Positions 1 through 6,798 of a stretch of 12,935 nt of DNA are shown here, one piece after another. The stretch lies in assembly GCA_035539855.1 (NCBI GenBank), contig DATLHO010000076.1, forward strand, positions 1 to 12,935, in the 5' to 3' direction. The notes below the pieces were generated by a model that ran no database searches, had not been told where the DNA came from, and saw nothing but the letters and a program-made list of their open reading frames with translations. A program made the position numbers and the translations under genes. The stretch's first letter is position 1. The number at the start of each line of letters is the position of its first letter. The stretch comes from DATLHO01 sp035539855 (GTDB lineage: Bacteria > Bacteroidota > Ignavibacteria > OLB7).

Positions 1-817
1 TGCGCGATTCGAGATCGTCGTGGAAGTGCGCGCGCACCGTCGCGAGGTGTCCGGCGGTCGCGTCGATGCCCTCGCAGAAACGCACGAGCGGAGAGACCAC
101 GGTGCCCTGCAGGTTCTTCACCGCGAGCGTGAGACCCATGCCGTGGGATTTCATCTTCGCGATATTCAGCGTCCACGAGGCGTCGGCGTTGAAGGGAGCC
201 GAGAAGCCGAGGCGGCGGAAGACGACGCCGTCGGGAACATCCTTCCAGATGACTTCGGTTCCCTCCTCGAGCGAATCGAAGATCATCTGATCGATCGTGC
301 GGCCGGAGGTGAAGTCGAGCAGGTGAACGCCGAGACGCTCCGCCATCGCGACACTGTCGCCGACGAGTCGCTCGTCGGGACAGTAGCCGTCGCCGGCCCA
401 GGCGCCCTCGCGCATCCACACGTTGGACGATGGGTATCCGAGGCCGATGATCGTCTCGAGTACGCCCTCGGTGAACGCGACGTCGGTGCGGATGCCCATG
501 CCGTCGGCGGTGCCGCCGGTGCCGAACGTGCAGGTGAGGTTGGGCTTCACCGCGAGCGCGTGGCTGTAGGGAATGCCCGCGGTATCGCTCGCGCTGAAGA
601 CCCGCGAGGCGAACGTGCGCCCGGCCTCGAGCTTCGCGGCGGTGTCGACCTTGGAGCCGACATCGGTGCGCATGATGAACACCGCGTCGGGATTGGCTTC
701 GACGAACGGGTGCAGCGCCAGATAGCGCGGCGCCGCGGCGTGCAGCGCAAGACGCGGCGCGACGAGCGCGCCGGCGCCGGCGACCGCGGCATTGCGGAGG
801 AAGTCGCGTCGTTGCAT
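1..817 (-). CDS. Tat-exported DUF362 family protein (partial, C-terminus beyond window edge)
   Basis: The frame is open from an ATG at 817 to the left edge, giving 272 residues with no stop, so the C-terminus is missing. The N-terminus MQRRDFLRNAAVAGAGALVA is a twin-arginine signal (RRDFL at residues 3-7, then a small-residue hydrophobic stretch), so export in folded form is expected. DUF362-like landmarks are KPNLT at 91-95 and, at about 218-238, an NIAKMKSHG stretch followed by AVKNLQG, the 'lysine-His ... KN-x-x-G' signature of that family. DUF362 proteins have no settled biochemical role; some carry Fe-S ferredoxin domains, but none is visible in the part present. A GAGG about 8 bases before the ATG can serve as the ribosome site. 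The secreted beta-helix gene ends 78 bp upstream on the same strand, so co-transcription is possible. The family assignment is fairly firm; function is unknown. Confidence 0.82.
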   Translation of the reverse strand, partial: MQRRDFLRNAAVAGAGALVAPRLALHAAAPRYLALHPFVEANPDAVFIMRTDVGSKVDTAAKLEAGRTFASRVFSASDTAGIPYSHALAVKPNLTCTFGTGGTADGMGIRTDVAFTEGVLETIIGLGYPSSNVWMREGAWAGDGYCPDERLVGDSVAMAERLGVHLLDFTSGRTIDQMIFDSLEEGTEVIWKDVPDGVVFRRLGFSAPFNADASWTLNIAKMKSHGMGLTLAVKNLQGTVVSPLVRFCEGIDATAGHLATVRAHFHDDLESR

Positions 818-895
818 GGATGCCTCGGAGTAATGAGCTCGCCGGGGTAACACCGCGGGGGCGCCGAATGTTATGCGACCTCTCTCACCGGCCCC

Positions 896-2161
896 CTACC
901 ACAGATCCAGCACCGTCGGCAGCCACCGCATCGGCACGGCCGACGTCGTGCCGCCCTCGAAGGCGCCGATCGAGCGCGGGCTCAGGAACGCGCGGCCGGC
1001 GAAGTCGTTCGCGGGATCGGCAACGTCGGCGCCGGCGCCGATCGCGGGCGACCCGGCGCGCAGGCTCAGCTCCGACGGCGGCGCCACCAGCAGCGGATCG
1101 CGGCCGATGATCGCGGCGGTCTCGGCGACGGGAAGGTTCGGTCCGCTCCAGCCAGCATTGCCGACGTGATACCACAGGTTGTTCGAGAACAGGAACGTCT
1201 CCGGCGCCGTGTTCGATCCGATGTTGAGCGTCGGGTTGTCGGCCGCGTCGTCGACGACGACGATGTTGTTGCGGAAGGCGTTGTTGCCGCACGGGAGGAA
1301 TCCCTCGGCCGTGGTCTCCTGCAGGATCCGGATCGCCCATCGCTTCGGCAGCCAGATCGTGTTGTTGACGACCTCGGAGTTGACGGCGCCGACGAAGGCG
1401 ATCGGCGCGTCGGCGCCGGTGAAGAGGTTGGCGTAGACCGCGATGTTCGAGGCCTCGTAGTTGGCGCCGAGCGGACGGAAGAACTGCAGTCCGGTCGAGC
1501 CGCCGATGTTCAGCGCGCGCGCGCCGCCGTCGAGAAAGCGGTTGCGCTCGATGCGGATGAACGCAGTGCCGCCCTTGGCCTGGATGCAGTTGGAGCCGCC
1601 GCGTTCGAAGAGGTTGTCGGAGAAGACACCCTGATGACATCCCACCATGTCGATCATGCTTCCGCCGGGAGAGCCGTCGCGAAACGTGCAGCGGGTCACC
1701 ATGAAGCTGTCGATGCCGGACATCTTCAACTGATCGTTGTTGCCGGTGGCCTCGAGTCGTCCGAACGTGCAGCGCTCGATGACGATGTGATGGGCCGGCG
1801 TCTCGATGGAGCCGCCATCGTCGATGTTGAAGCCGTTGCCGGTCTGGCCTTCGATCGTGAAGCCGATGATGCGCAGGTAGCTCGCGTCGGTGAGCTGCCA
1901 GGCGTTGCTGCCGCCGCGGAGGATGACCTGCTCGCCTTCGGCCGCCATCACCGTGATCCACGCATCGGCGCGGCCACTGAGGTTGGCGACATAGTCGCCG
2001 CCGGGATAGACTCCGGCGCGGAAGAGAATGGTGTCGCCCGGCTGCGCGTAGCGCGCGGCGGCGCCGAGCGCATCGTATTCGCCGCCCGGTGAGACCTCGA
2101 GCGTGCGCGCGTGGATTGAGCTGGAGAGCAGCAGGAGCAGGAGTGCGGGAAGGAGCTTCAT
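896..2161 (-). CDS. Secreted right-handed parallel beta-helix protein
   Basis: 421 residues. MKLLPALLLLLLSSSIHA is a Sec signal peptide, which also supports this start although the ribosome site before it is weak. Residues about 20-60 (PGGEYDALGAAARY..PGDTILFRAGVY) are the usual opening of pectate-lyase-like/NosD-like beta-helix proteins. Residues 90-335 show repeated rungs of the type 'I-x-I-E-x-C/N-x-F' (for example HHIVIERCTF, FMVTRCTFRD, FIRIERNRF, NIAVYANLF). The end, LRAGSPAIGAGA (367-378) then SIGAFEGG (397-404), is the closing motif often seen in extracellular beta-helix proteins ('choice-of-anchor Q'-like). Polysaccharide binding or lysis is a possible role. From memory, the QAKGG stretch at 194-198 superficially resembles the Lys region of PL6 lyases, but I do not see the partner Arg, so I do not call an enzyme. 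It is likely periplasmic or surface-exposed and may be co-transcribed with the DUF362 gene. Confidence 0.85.
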   Translation of the reverse strand: MKLLPALLLLLLSSSIHARTLEVSPGGEYDALGAAARYAQPGDTILFRAGVYPGGDYVANLSGRADAWITVMAAEGEQVILRGGSNAWQLTDASYLRIIGFTIEGQTGNGFNIDDGGSIETPAHHIVIERCTFGRLEATGNNDQLKMSGIDSFMVTRCTFRDGSPGGSMIDMVGCHQGVFSDNLFERGGSNCIQAKGGTAFIRIERNRFLDGGARALNIGGSTGLQFFRPLGANYEASNIAVYANLFTGADAPIAFVGAVNSEVVNNTIWLPKRWAIRILQETTAEGFLPCGNNAFRNNIVVVDDAADNPTLNIGSNTAPETFLFSNNLWYHVGNAGWSGPNLPVAETAAIIGRDPLLVAPPSELSLRAGSPAIGAGADVADPANDFAGRAFLSPRSIGAFEGGTTSAVPMRWLPTVLDLW

Positions 2162-2179
2162 GGGAGACTCGAACGTGGA

Positions 2180-2209
2180 ATTGCCGCCGTGTACGGGACC
2201 GGCGGCAAT
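2180..2209. promoter_or_regulatory. 9-bp perfect inverted repeat just upstream of the beta-helix start codon
   Basis: ATTGCCGCC (2180-2188) and GGCGGCAAT (2201-2209) are perfect inverted complements with a 12-base spacer, ending 18 bp before the ATG at 2161. In RNA it would form a hairpin in the beta-helix gene leader; in DNA it could be an operator. It could also help to end transcription of the RsbRD-like gene. Which of these is right cannot be told from sequence. Confidence 0.45.
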
Positions 2210-2230
2210 ATCGCGAAATCACCCGATGAC

Positions 2231-2249
2231 GGCTCGCACGCCTCGAGCC
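2231..2249 (-). terminator. Possible stem-loop terminator of the RsbRD-like gene
   Basis: GGCTCG (2231-2236) pairs with CGAGCC (2244-2249) over a 7-base loop, 37 bp beyond the stop codon at 2286. An alternative outer pairing ACCCG (2221-2225) / CGGGT (2249-2253) competes for one base. No U-run follows on the minus strand, so intrinsic termination is uncertain. Confidence 0.3.
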
Positions 2250-2285
2250 GGGTCGCGAAGGCAGTGCGGTGACGAGTCGGTGTCG

Positions 2286-2738
2286 CTACTGTCCGTAGCG
2301 GAAGAGCGCCGCGAAATCGATCGAGTGCACGTGATGCTCGCCCGCGAGCGCCACGTACTCGACGGCGAGGACCTCCTTGCCGGCGCCGATAACGGTGCTG
2401 ACCAGGCCGAACGACCGCGCGTATTCCTTCGGAGGCAGCTCGACGGTGATGCGGCGCCAGATGACCTCCTCGAGCACGTTGTACGCCGTGAGCACCTCCT
2501 GCAGGTTGAACCCGTCGCTGCAGCGCTCGTGCGCGATCTGTCGCGAGTACTCGACCATCGGGACGAGGTCCTGCGACTCGATGCTCGTGCGCATGGTATC
2601 GAAGAGGGCGGCGACGCGCGCCCGGTTGGTCTTGTCGTCACTCTTCTCGTAGCTGTGGAGAGCCCCCTTGCGGAGCGCGGCGACGGCTTCGTTGACGATC
2701 TCGTCGGCCTCCTTCGCCAGCAGGTCGTTCAGTTCCAT
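2286..2738 (-). CDS. Stand-alone RsbRD_N-like protein
   Basis: 150 residues, apparently all helical, no signal peptide and no membrane segment. The pattern (N-terminal helix MELNDLLAKEADEIVNEAVA, then an ARVAALFDTMRTSIES helix, then RQIAHERCSDGFNLQEVLTA and YNVLEEVIWRRI) fits the RsbRD N-terminal domain family. Those domains are found at the N-termini of stressosome-type RsbR co-antagonists and of some sensor proteins. Here there is no STAS domain after it, so it is a free-standing domain; a sensory or partner-binding role in the cytoplasm is inference. It is transcribed divergently from fabF, with 166 bp between the starts. That interval contains a 22-bp palindrome just in front of this gene. 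A GAGGT lies about 10 bases upstream of the ATG. Alternative: an unrelated small helical-bundle protein. Confidence 0.65.
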   Translation of the reverse strand: MELNDLLAKEADEIVNEAVAALRKGALHSYEKSDDKTNRARVAALFDTMRTSIESQDLVPMVEYSRQIAHERCSDGFNLQEVLTAYNVLEEVIWRRITVELPPKEYARSFGLVSTVIGAGKEVLAVEYVALAGEHHVHSIDFAALFRYGQ

Positions 2739-2762
2739 TGTTCAGTACCTCGGAATGCGTCC

Positions 2763-2784
2763 CCAACGATACGCGTCGCGTTGG
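2763..2784. promoter_or_regulatory. 22-bp near-perfect palindrome, candidate operator
   Basis: The arms are CCAACG (2763-2768) and CGTTGG (2779-2784) around a central ACGCGT (2771-2776). Only the two dinucleotides flanking the centre break symmetry (AT on one side, CG on the other). It sits 25-46 bp upstream of the RsbRD-like start codon, where a repressor would overlap the promoter. It is in the shared divergent region with fabF, so it could serve either gene. Confidence 0.4.
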
Positions 2785-2831
2785 CGCGGAACCATCGGGG
2801 TTTTCACGATCCCCGCGCACGTTACAGTCGA

Positions 2832-2860
2832 TTGCACACGGCGGCGGACCGAGTGATAGT
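2832..2860 (+). promoter_or_regulatory. Candidate sigma-70-type promoter for fabF
   Basis: TTGCAC (2832-2837) is followed after exactly 17 bp by GATAGT (2855-2860). Each matches four of six consensus bases. Transcription would start near 2867 and leave a leader of about 38 bases with AGAGGA (2895-2900) just before the ATG at 2905. This is by eye only. Confidence 0.35.
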
Positions 2861-2904
2861 TTCGCTGTCGGCACGATGTCGACTCAAAAGAACAAGAGGA
2901 ACCG

Positions 2905-4149
2905 ATGATCGATCAGAAGCAGCGGCGGGTCGTCGTCACCGGAATCGGTGCGATCACGCCGATCGGCAACACGGCGCAGCAGTTCTGGACGGGATTGACG
3001 AGCGGCACCAGCGGCGCGGCGCCGATTTCGTTGTTCGACGCCTCGGCGATGCCGACGCGCTTCGCCTGCGAGGTCAAGGGATTCGAGCCGCTCGAGCATC
3101 TCGACCGCAAGCTGGCGCAGCGGCTCGATCGCTACGCGCAGTTCGCGCTCACGGTCGCCGACGAGGCGATGCGTGACGCGGACCTGTCGACCGCCGAGCT
3201 CACGCCGACGCAGCGCGGCCGCTACGGCGTGATCTTCGGCAGCGGCGTCGGCGGCATGCGGACGTTCGAGGACCAGGTAGCGCAGTACACGTCGATCGGC
3301 AAGGTCTCCCCGTTCTTCGTTCCGATGATGATGGCCAACGCCGCGGCGGGTCACATCGCGATCCGCCACGGCCTGCGCGGACCGAGCCAGGCGGTCGTCT
3401 CCGCCTGCGCCAGCGGCAACCACAACATCGGCGACGGGATGCTCCTGATCCGCGCCGGCATGGCCGACGCGCTCGTCTGCGGCGGCAGCGAGGCGTGCAT
3501 CACGCCGCTCGGCATCGCCGGCTTCTCGTCGATGAAGGGACTCTCGACGCGCAACGACGAGCCGGCGCGCGCGAGTCGTCCGTTCGACGCGAACCGCGAC
3601 GGCTTCGTCCTCGGCGAGGGCGCCGGGGCGATCGTGCTCGAATCGCTCGAGCACGCCGAGGCTCGCGGCGCGCGCATCTACGCCGAGCTCATCGGCTACG
3701 GCCTCTCCACCGACGCCAACCACATCACGGCTCCGGACGCCGACGGCATCCAGCTCGCGCTCGACGCCGCGATCGCCTCGACCGGCCTGCCGCCGTCGGC
3801 GATCGACTACGTCAACGCGCACAGCACCTCGACACCGCTCGGCGACGTGGCAGAGCTGCGCGCGATCAAGGGCGCGCTCGGCGACGCGGTCCGACGCGTC
3901 AGCATCTCGTCGACCAAGAGCATGACCGGCCACCTGCTCGGCGCCGCGGGCGCGATCGAGGCCGTCGCATCGATCCTCGCCCTGACGCACCAGACGGTGC
4001 CGCCGACGATCAACTTCGTGACTCCCGACCCGGAGTGCGACGTGGACGTCACGCCGAACGTCGCCCGCGAGCGCGAGATCAATGTGGCGATGAGCAATGC
4101 GTTCGGGTTTGGGGGGCACAATACGGCGGTGGTGTTTCGGCGGTGGTAG
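2905..4149 (+). CDS. fabF: 3-oxoacyl-[acyl-carrier-protein] synthase II (KAS II)
   Basis: 414 residues, the usual FabF length. It condenses malonyl-ACP with acyl-ACP in the elongation step of cytosolic type II fatty acid synthesis. The sequence opens RRVVVTGIGAITPIGN, the standard KAS start. The catalytic triad is visible: Cys168 in VSACASGNH, His306 in NAHSTSTPLGD, His343 in KSMTGHLLGAAG (with Lys338). GFGGHN close to the C-terminus is the conserved Gly-rich closing loop. Variants worth noting are ACASGNH where ACATGTH is common, and NAHSTSTPLGD where NAHGTSTPLND is common; neither removes a catalytic residue. No ACP or other fab gene is adjacent, so it stands alone rather than in a fab cluster. 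It may be a second KAS paralogue, or one serving a specialised pathway. It is divergent from the RsbRD-like gene and convergent with the DNA ligase. Confidence 0.93.
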   Translation: MIDQKQRRVVVTGIGAITPIGNTAQQFWTGLTSGTSGAAPISLFDASAMPTRFACEVKGFEPLEHLDRKLAQRLDRYAQFALTVADEAMRDADLSTAELTPTQRGRYGVIFGSGVGGMRTFEDQVAQYTSIGKVSPFFVPMMMANAAAGHIAIRHGLRGPSQAVVSACASGNHNIGDGMLLIRAGMADALVCGGSEACITPLGIAGFSSMKGLSTRNDEPARASRPFDANRDGFVLGEGAGAIVLESLEHAEARGARIYAELIGYGLSTDANHITAPDADGIQLALDAAIASTGLPPSAIDYVNAHSTSTPLGDVAELRAIKGALGDAVRRVSISSTKSMTGHLLGAAGAIEAVASILALTHQTVPPTINFVTPDPECDVDVTPNVAREREINVAMSNAFGFGGHNTAVVFRRW

Positions 4150-4165
4150 ACCTCACCCCCCGTCG

Positions 4166-4210
4166 AACCTCACCCCCCTACCCCCCCTCTCCGAATACGG
4201 AGAGGGGGGG
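4166..4210 (-). repeat. GC-rich palindromic repeat, copy 1
   Basis: A 13-bp perfect stem, CCCCCCCTCTCCG (4181-4193) with CGGAGAGGGGGGG (4198-4210), carries a 4-base loop AATA. It is preceded by AACCTCACCCCCCTA (4166-4180), a conserved tail that appears as its reverse complement (TGAGGTT) in the other two copies. Copy 1 is therefore inverted relative to them. It lies directly after the fabF stop and could act as an RNA hairpin terminator or 3'-end stabiliser. Confidence 0.85.
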
Positions 4211-4250
4211 ATCCGAGGGTTGGTGTCACGGTTGATCGCGGTACGAGCTC

Positions 4251-6026
4251 CTACTCCCCCCTCTCCGCATGCGGAGAGGGGGGCGGGGGGGTGAGGTTGC
4301 GCACGGTGTGGAGGGTATCGATTTCCTCAACCCGCTTGTCGGGTCGCAGCCTCACGATACGCGGGAAGCGTAATGCGTAGCCGCTCTTGTGCCGCGCCGA
4401 CGGCTGGACGCGATCGAAGGCGACTTCGATGACGATGCGCGGCTCGACGATGCGGACCTTGCCGTGGGCGAACTGCTGCAGCGTGTGCTCGGTGAACCAG
4501 GCGGTGAGCTCCTCCAGCTCGGCGTCGGTCAGTCCGGAGTAGGCCTTGCCGATGTTCAGCAGCGTGTCGTCGGTCTCCGATGCGCGCACCGCGAAGGTGA
4601 AGTCCGACAGCAGATGACGGCGCCGGCCGTTGCCGACCTCGACCGCCGTCACGACGACGTCGAGCGTCGCCAGAGGCTGCTTTACCTTGAGCCACTCCCG
4701 ACCGCGGCGTCCCGGCCTGTACAGCGCGTCGGGGCTCTTCACCATCAGTCCTTCGTTGCCACGATCTCGCGCCGCTGCGAATGCTCCGGGCAGCGCCTCG
4801 GCGTCGGTGAGCAGCATCGCGGGCGAGCGCCGGATCGTCATGCCGTCGACGTCGAGCGCGTCGAGCCGGCGACGACGCTCCTCGAGCGGGACTTCGATCA
4901 GCAGCTCGCCGTCGAAGAGGATGTCGAAGATCACGTACGCGACCGGCATCTCGTCGAGCATCGCGGCGCTGAGCTTCTTGCGCCCGAGCCGTCGCTGCAG
5001 CGTCTGGAACGGAAGGATCGCATCTCCCTGCACCGGCACGATCTCGCCGTCGAGGATCAATCCCCTTCCCCCCGCCATGCGCGCGAGCGCCGGAACGAGC
5101 TCGGGGAACGCGCCGGTGATCGCGTCGAGCGTGCGTGAGAACAGCGCGACGCGCGTCCGTCCGTCGACGACGCCGTGCAGCGTCACGTCACCGGGATCCG
5201 GCGCGACATGCGCCTGCGCGCGGATGCCGTCGTACTTGTCCTCGACGAAGAATCGTCCGGGCATCTGGCGCTCGACGTGCGCGCTGTCCTCGGCCGGCGT
5301 CGCGAGCATGAAACCGAGCGGATGAAACAGCCGTATCCGCGCGCTCCCGAGCTCGCCACGCCGCGCGAGCAGCGCCGTCTCGCCGAGGTCGCCGGTGAGC
5401 ATCCCCACCCACTGCACCCGCGCAACGCTCTCACCGCTGATTCGCGCGATCGTGTCCTCAACGCCTCCCTCCTTCAATCCGATCCTCAGATCCTCGAGCA
5501 TCAGCTTGACGATGTAGCGTCCCTCGCCCGGTGTCGCACGCTCGAGCAGTGCCTGAACCTCCGAGACCTTCTTCTTCGTGCCCGAAGTCGTCGCGAGCTC
5601 CTCGAAGACGGCGTCGACCTTGCGCAGCGTCAACTGCGCCCCGACGATTGCCGGGAGCACCTCACCGGCAACGTCGCCGAGATCGCCGAGCGCGACAAGA
5701 CGTTCCCTCAGGTGCGCACCGTCGCGTCCAGAGATCGCCTCGAGCGCCGCGAGAACCGCGGCGCCGCCAACGTTGATCGTGCGCTGATCGTGAAGCGGAA
5801 AGATCCGCCCCGAAATGAAGCGGACCGCAATCGGCAGATCGTCGTCGTCGATCGCGGCGAGATACGTCGCGAGCACGGAGGATTTCTCGAGCCGCTTCGT
5901 CGTCGCCGCGATCGCCTCGGCGGCCTCGACGAACCGGGCGAACGCGGAGGAGTGCTCGTGCAGCGAAGACTGCTCGCTACTCGACAGACGGTATGCGTGG
6001 CGGCGAACTTCGGGTCCTTCCGGCAT
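4251..6026 (-). CDS. ATP-dependent DNA ligase (archaeal/eukaryotic LigI-like three-domain type)
   Basis: 591 residues from the ATG at 6026, chosen over an in-frame ATG 48 codons upstream because AAGGAGG stands 10 bases before it. It seals nicks through a ligase-AMP intermediate in replication or repair. Visible parts are an N-terminal DNA-binding domain (about 30-215) and an adenylation domain with motif I EDKYDGIR (nucleotidyl Lys264). Further motifs are III SRTLDAITGAFPEL (297-310), IIIa YVIFDILFDG (364-373), IV EGLMVKS (425-431) and V WLKVK (445-449). The C-terminal OB domain ends with motif VI-like ALRFPRIVRLRPDK (551-564). All catalytic motifs are intact. Two oddities: the first nine residues, MPEGPEVRR, match the start of Fpg/Nei DNA glycosylases, and the last residues (from about 577, NLTPPPPSPHAERGE) are encoded by the intergenic hairpin repeat. 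It is divergent from the VOC gene and convergent with fabF. Confidence 0.93.
   Translation of the reverse strand: MPEGPEVRRHAYRLSSSEQSSLHEHSSAFARFVEAAEAIAATTKRLEKSSVLATYLAAIDDDDLPIAVRFISGRIFPLHDQRTINVGGAAVLAALEAISGRDGAHLRERLVALGDLGDVAGEVLPAIVGAQLTLRKVDAVFEELATTSGTKKKVSEVQALLERATPGEGRYIVKLMLEDLRIGLKEGGVEDTIARISGESVARVQWVGMLTGDLGETALLARRGELGSARIRLFHPLGFMLATPAEDSAHVERQMPGRFFVEDKYDGIRAQAHVAPDPGDVTLHGVVDGRTRVALFSRTLDAITGAFPELVPALARMAGGRGLILDGEIVPVQGDAILPFQTLQRRLGRKKLSAAMLDEMPVAYVIFDILFDGELLIEVPLEERRRRLDALDVDGMTIRRSPAMLLTDAEALPGAFAAARDRGNEGLMVKSPDALYRPGRRGREWLKVKQPLATLDVVVTAVEVGNGRRRHLLSDFTFAVRASETDDTLLNIGKAYSGLTDAELEELTAWFTEHTLQQFAHGKVRIVEPRIVIEVAFDRVQPSARHKSGYALRFPRIVRLRPDKRVEEIDTLHTVRNLTPPPPSPHAERGE
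4256..4298 (+). repeat. GC-rich palindromic repeat, copy 2 (overlaps the 3' end of the ligase gene)
   Basis: The 12-bp stem CCCCCCTCTCCG (4256-4267) / CGGAGAGGGGGG (4272-4283) has the loop CATG, then a G-rich tract ending GGTGAGGTT (4290-4298). With copy 1 it forms a larger inverted pair across the fabF/ligase convergent junction. On the minus strand it is read as the ligase C-terminus, and the stop (TAG, 4251-4253) comes just past the stem. Confidence 0.85.
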
Positions 6027-6036
6027 CGTGCTGCTT

Positions 6037-6043
6037 CCTCCTT
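6037..6043 (-). promoter_or_regulatory. Ribosome binding site deciding the ligase start
   Basis: AAGGAGG on the minus strand, 10 bases from the ATG at 6026. It is the strongest Shine-Dalgarno match noticed in the window and excludes the longer reading frame that begins at 6170. Confidence 0.8.
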
Positions 6044-6212
6044 CACCGGATGACCAGCAAGATTGTGCCAGCCGCCCTCCCGCGTGGAGTTGTCGGGTGG
6101 GACGCGTTTCTCGATCTTCCGCAGACCATTCCGGGCCGGCCGCCGGGAGCGGGCGCTCACGATCGCGCAATCGCTGCGATATCGACCAACACCTGACAGG
6201 GGACCCACGGCA

Positions 6213-6620
6213 ATGGACGACTCACACGCATCGCAGGCGAACACGTCGGCGCCGAGCCTGGCCGTGCGCGGCCTGGGACAGATCATGCTGCAGACCTCCG
6301 ACATCGAGCGGACGGTGCAGTTCTACAAGGAGACGTTGGGGTTCGTCGAGGCGGATGAGCAGATGCTGAGTCCCGGCGTCACGCTGACCGCGGGCGATGC
6401 ATCGATCTACGTCACCGACGGCGGCACGCCGCACGCGATCAGCACGAACCGCTCGGAGTTCCGCGTCGCGCTGATCATCGGGGGCCTGCGCGACGCCTAT
6501 CAGCGCGCAGTGGGAGCGGGAATCACGATCGTCGAAGAGTATGCGGGCAGCGAGCACTTCGGATCGTTCAGCATCGCCGATCCGGATGGTGTCGTGGTAG
6601 ATCTGTGGGGCAGCCCGTAG
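6213..6620 (+). CDS. VOC (glyoxalase/dioxygenase-fold) superfamily protein
   Basis: 135 residues, a single two-module beta-alpha-beta-beta-beta unit. The first half has IMLQTSDIERTVQFYKETLG (24-43), matching the family's strand-D-helix-FY..LGF opening. The second half has ALIIGGLRDAYQRAVGAG and ends FSIADPDGVVVDLWG (119-133), matching the DPDGN-x-x-E-L closing strand. The first metal-ligand position, usually His, appears as Gln23 (GLGQIML), and the closing Glu appears as Asp130. The canonical metal site is therefore not obvious, and this may be a metal-free binding protein rather than an enzyme. I chose the ATG at 6213 because the domain starts shortly after it and CAGGGGAC precedes it; the frame is open further upstream but that part has no domain content. 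Substrate unknown. It is divergent from the ligase. Confidence 0.8.
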   Translation: MDDSHASQANTSAPSLAVRGLGQIMLQTSDIERTVQFYKETLGFVEADEQMLSPGVTLTAGDASIYVTDGGTPHAISTNRSEFRVALIIGGLRDAYQRAVGAGITIVEEYAGSEHFGSFSIADPDGVVVDLWGSP

Positions 6621-6644
6621 GGCAGTGTCGCGACGCGTGTAGGA

Positions 6645-6716
6645 GTCGGAGGGCCGCGTCGGTCAGCCGCGAGAGCCGAGCGGCCTGCCGCGGGAGCCGT
6701 CGCGAATCCCTCCGAC
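6645..6716 (+). terminator. Branched stem-loop downstream of the VOC gene
   Basis: GTCGGAGGG (6645-6653) pairs perfectly with CCCTCCGAC (6708-6716). The 54 enclosed bases are themselves GC-rich, with CCGCG...CGCGG pairing inside. It starts 25 bases after the VOC stop and could end or stabilise its transcript. There is no U-run, so Rho-independent termination is not certain. Confidence 0.35.
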
Positions 6717-6743
6717 GATCAATCGCCGCGCTGACCATCGGGT

Positions 6744-6787
6744 CCCCCCTCTCCGTATTCGGAGAGGGGGGCTAGGGGGGTGAGGTT
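6744..6787 (+). repeat. GC-rich palindromic repeat, copy 3
   Basis: The stem CCCCCCTCTCCG (6744-6755) / CGGAGAGGGGGG (6760-6771) with loop TATT is followed by CTAGGGGGGTGAGGTT. It has the same orientation as copy 2 and differs from it mainly in the loop and in one spacer position. It sits in the gap between the convergent VOC and TonB-receptor genes, 12 bp from the receptor stop codon. Confidence 0.85.
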
Positions 6788-6798
6788 CAGTGCCTCCC

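Noticed and set aside
20..850. Plus-strand open frame of 276 codons at the left end.
   Set aside because: It is the antisense shadow of the DUF362 gene, which has a clear Tat signal and family motifs on the minus strand.
896..2161. Assigning the beta-helix protein as a PL6-type alginate/chondroitin lyase.
   Set aside because: The fold is shared, but I cannot place the catalytic Lys/Arg pair; the region around residues 194-225 lacks the expected Arg.
2905..4149. Reading fabF as part of a polyketide cluster.
   Set aside because: It has the length and motifs of an ordinary single KAS II, with no chain-length factor, ACP, ketoreductase or other biosynthetic gene beside it.
6056..6070. Sigma-54-like promoter upstream of the ligase (TGGCAC...TTGCT on the minus strand).
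   Set aside because: The GG-to-GC distance is 9 bases and not the required 10, and nothing nearby suggests sigma-54 control.
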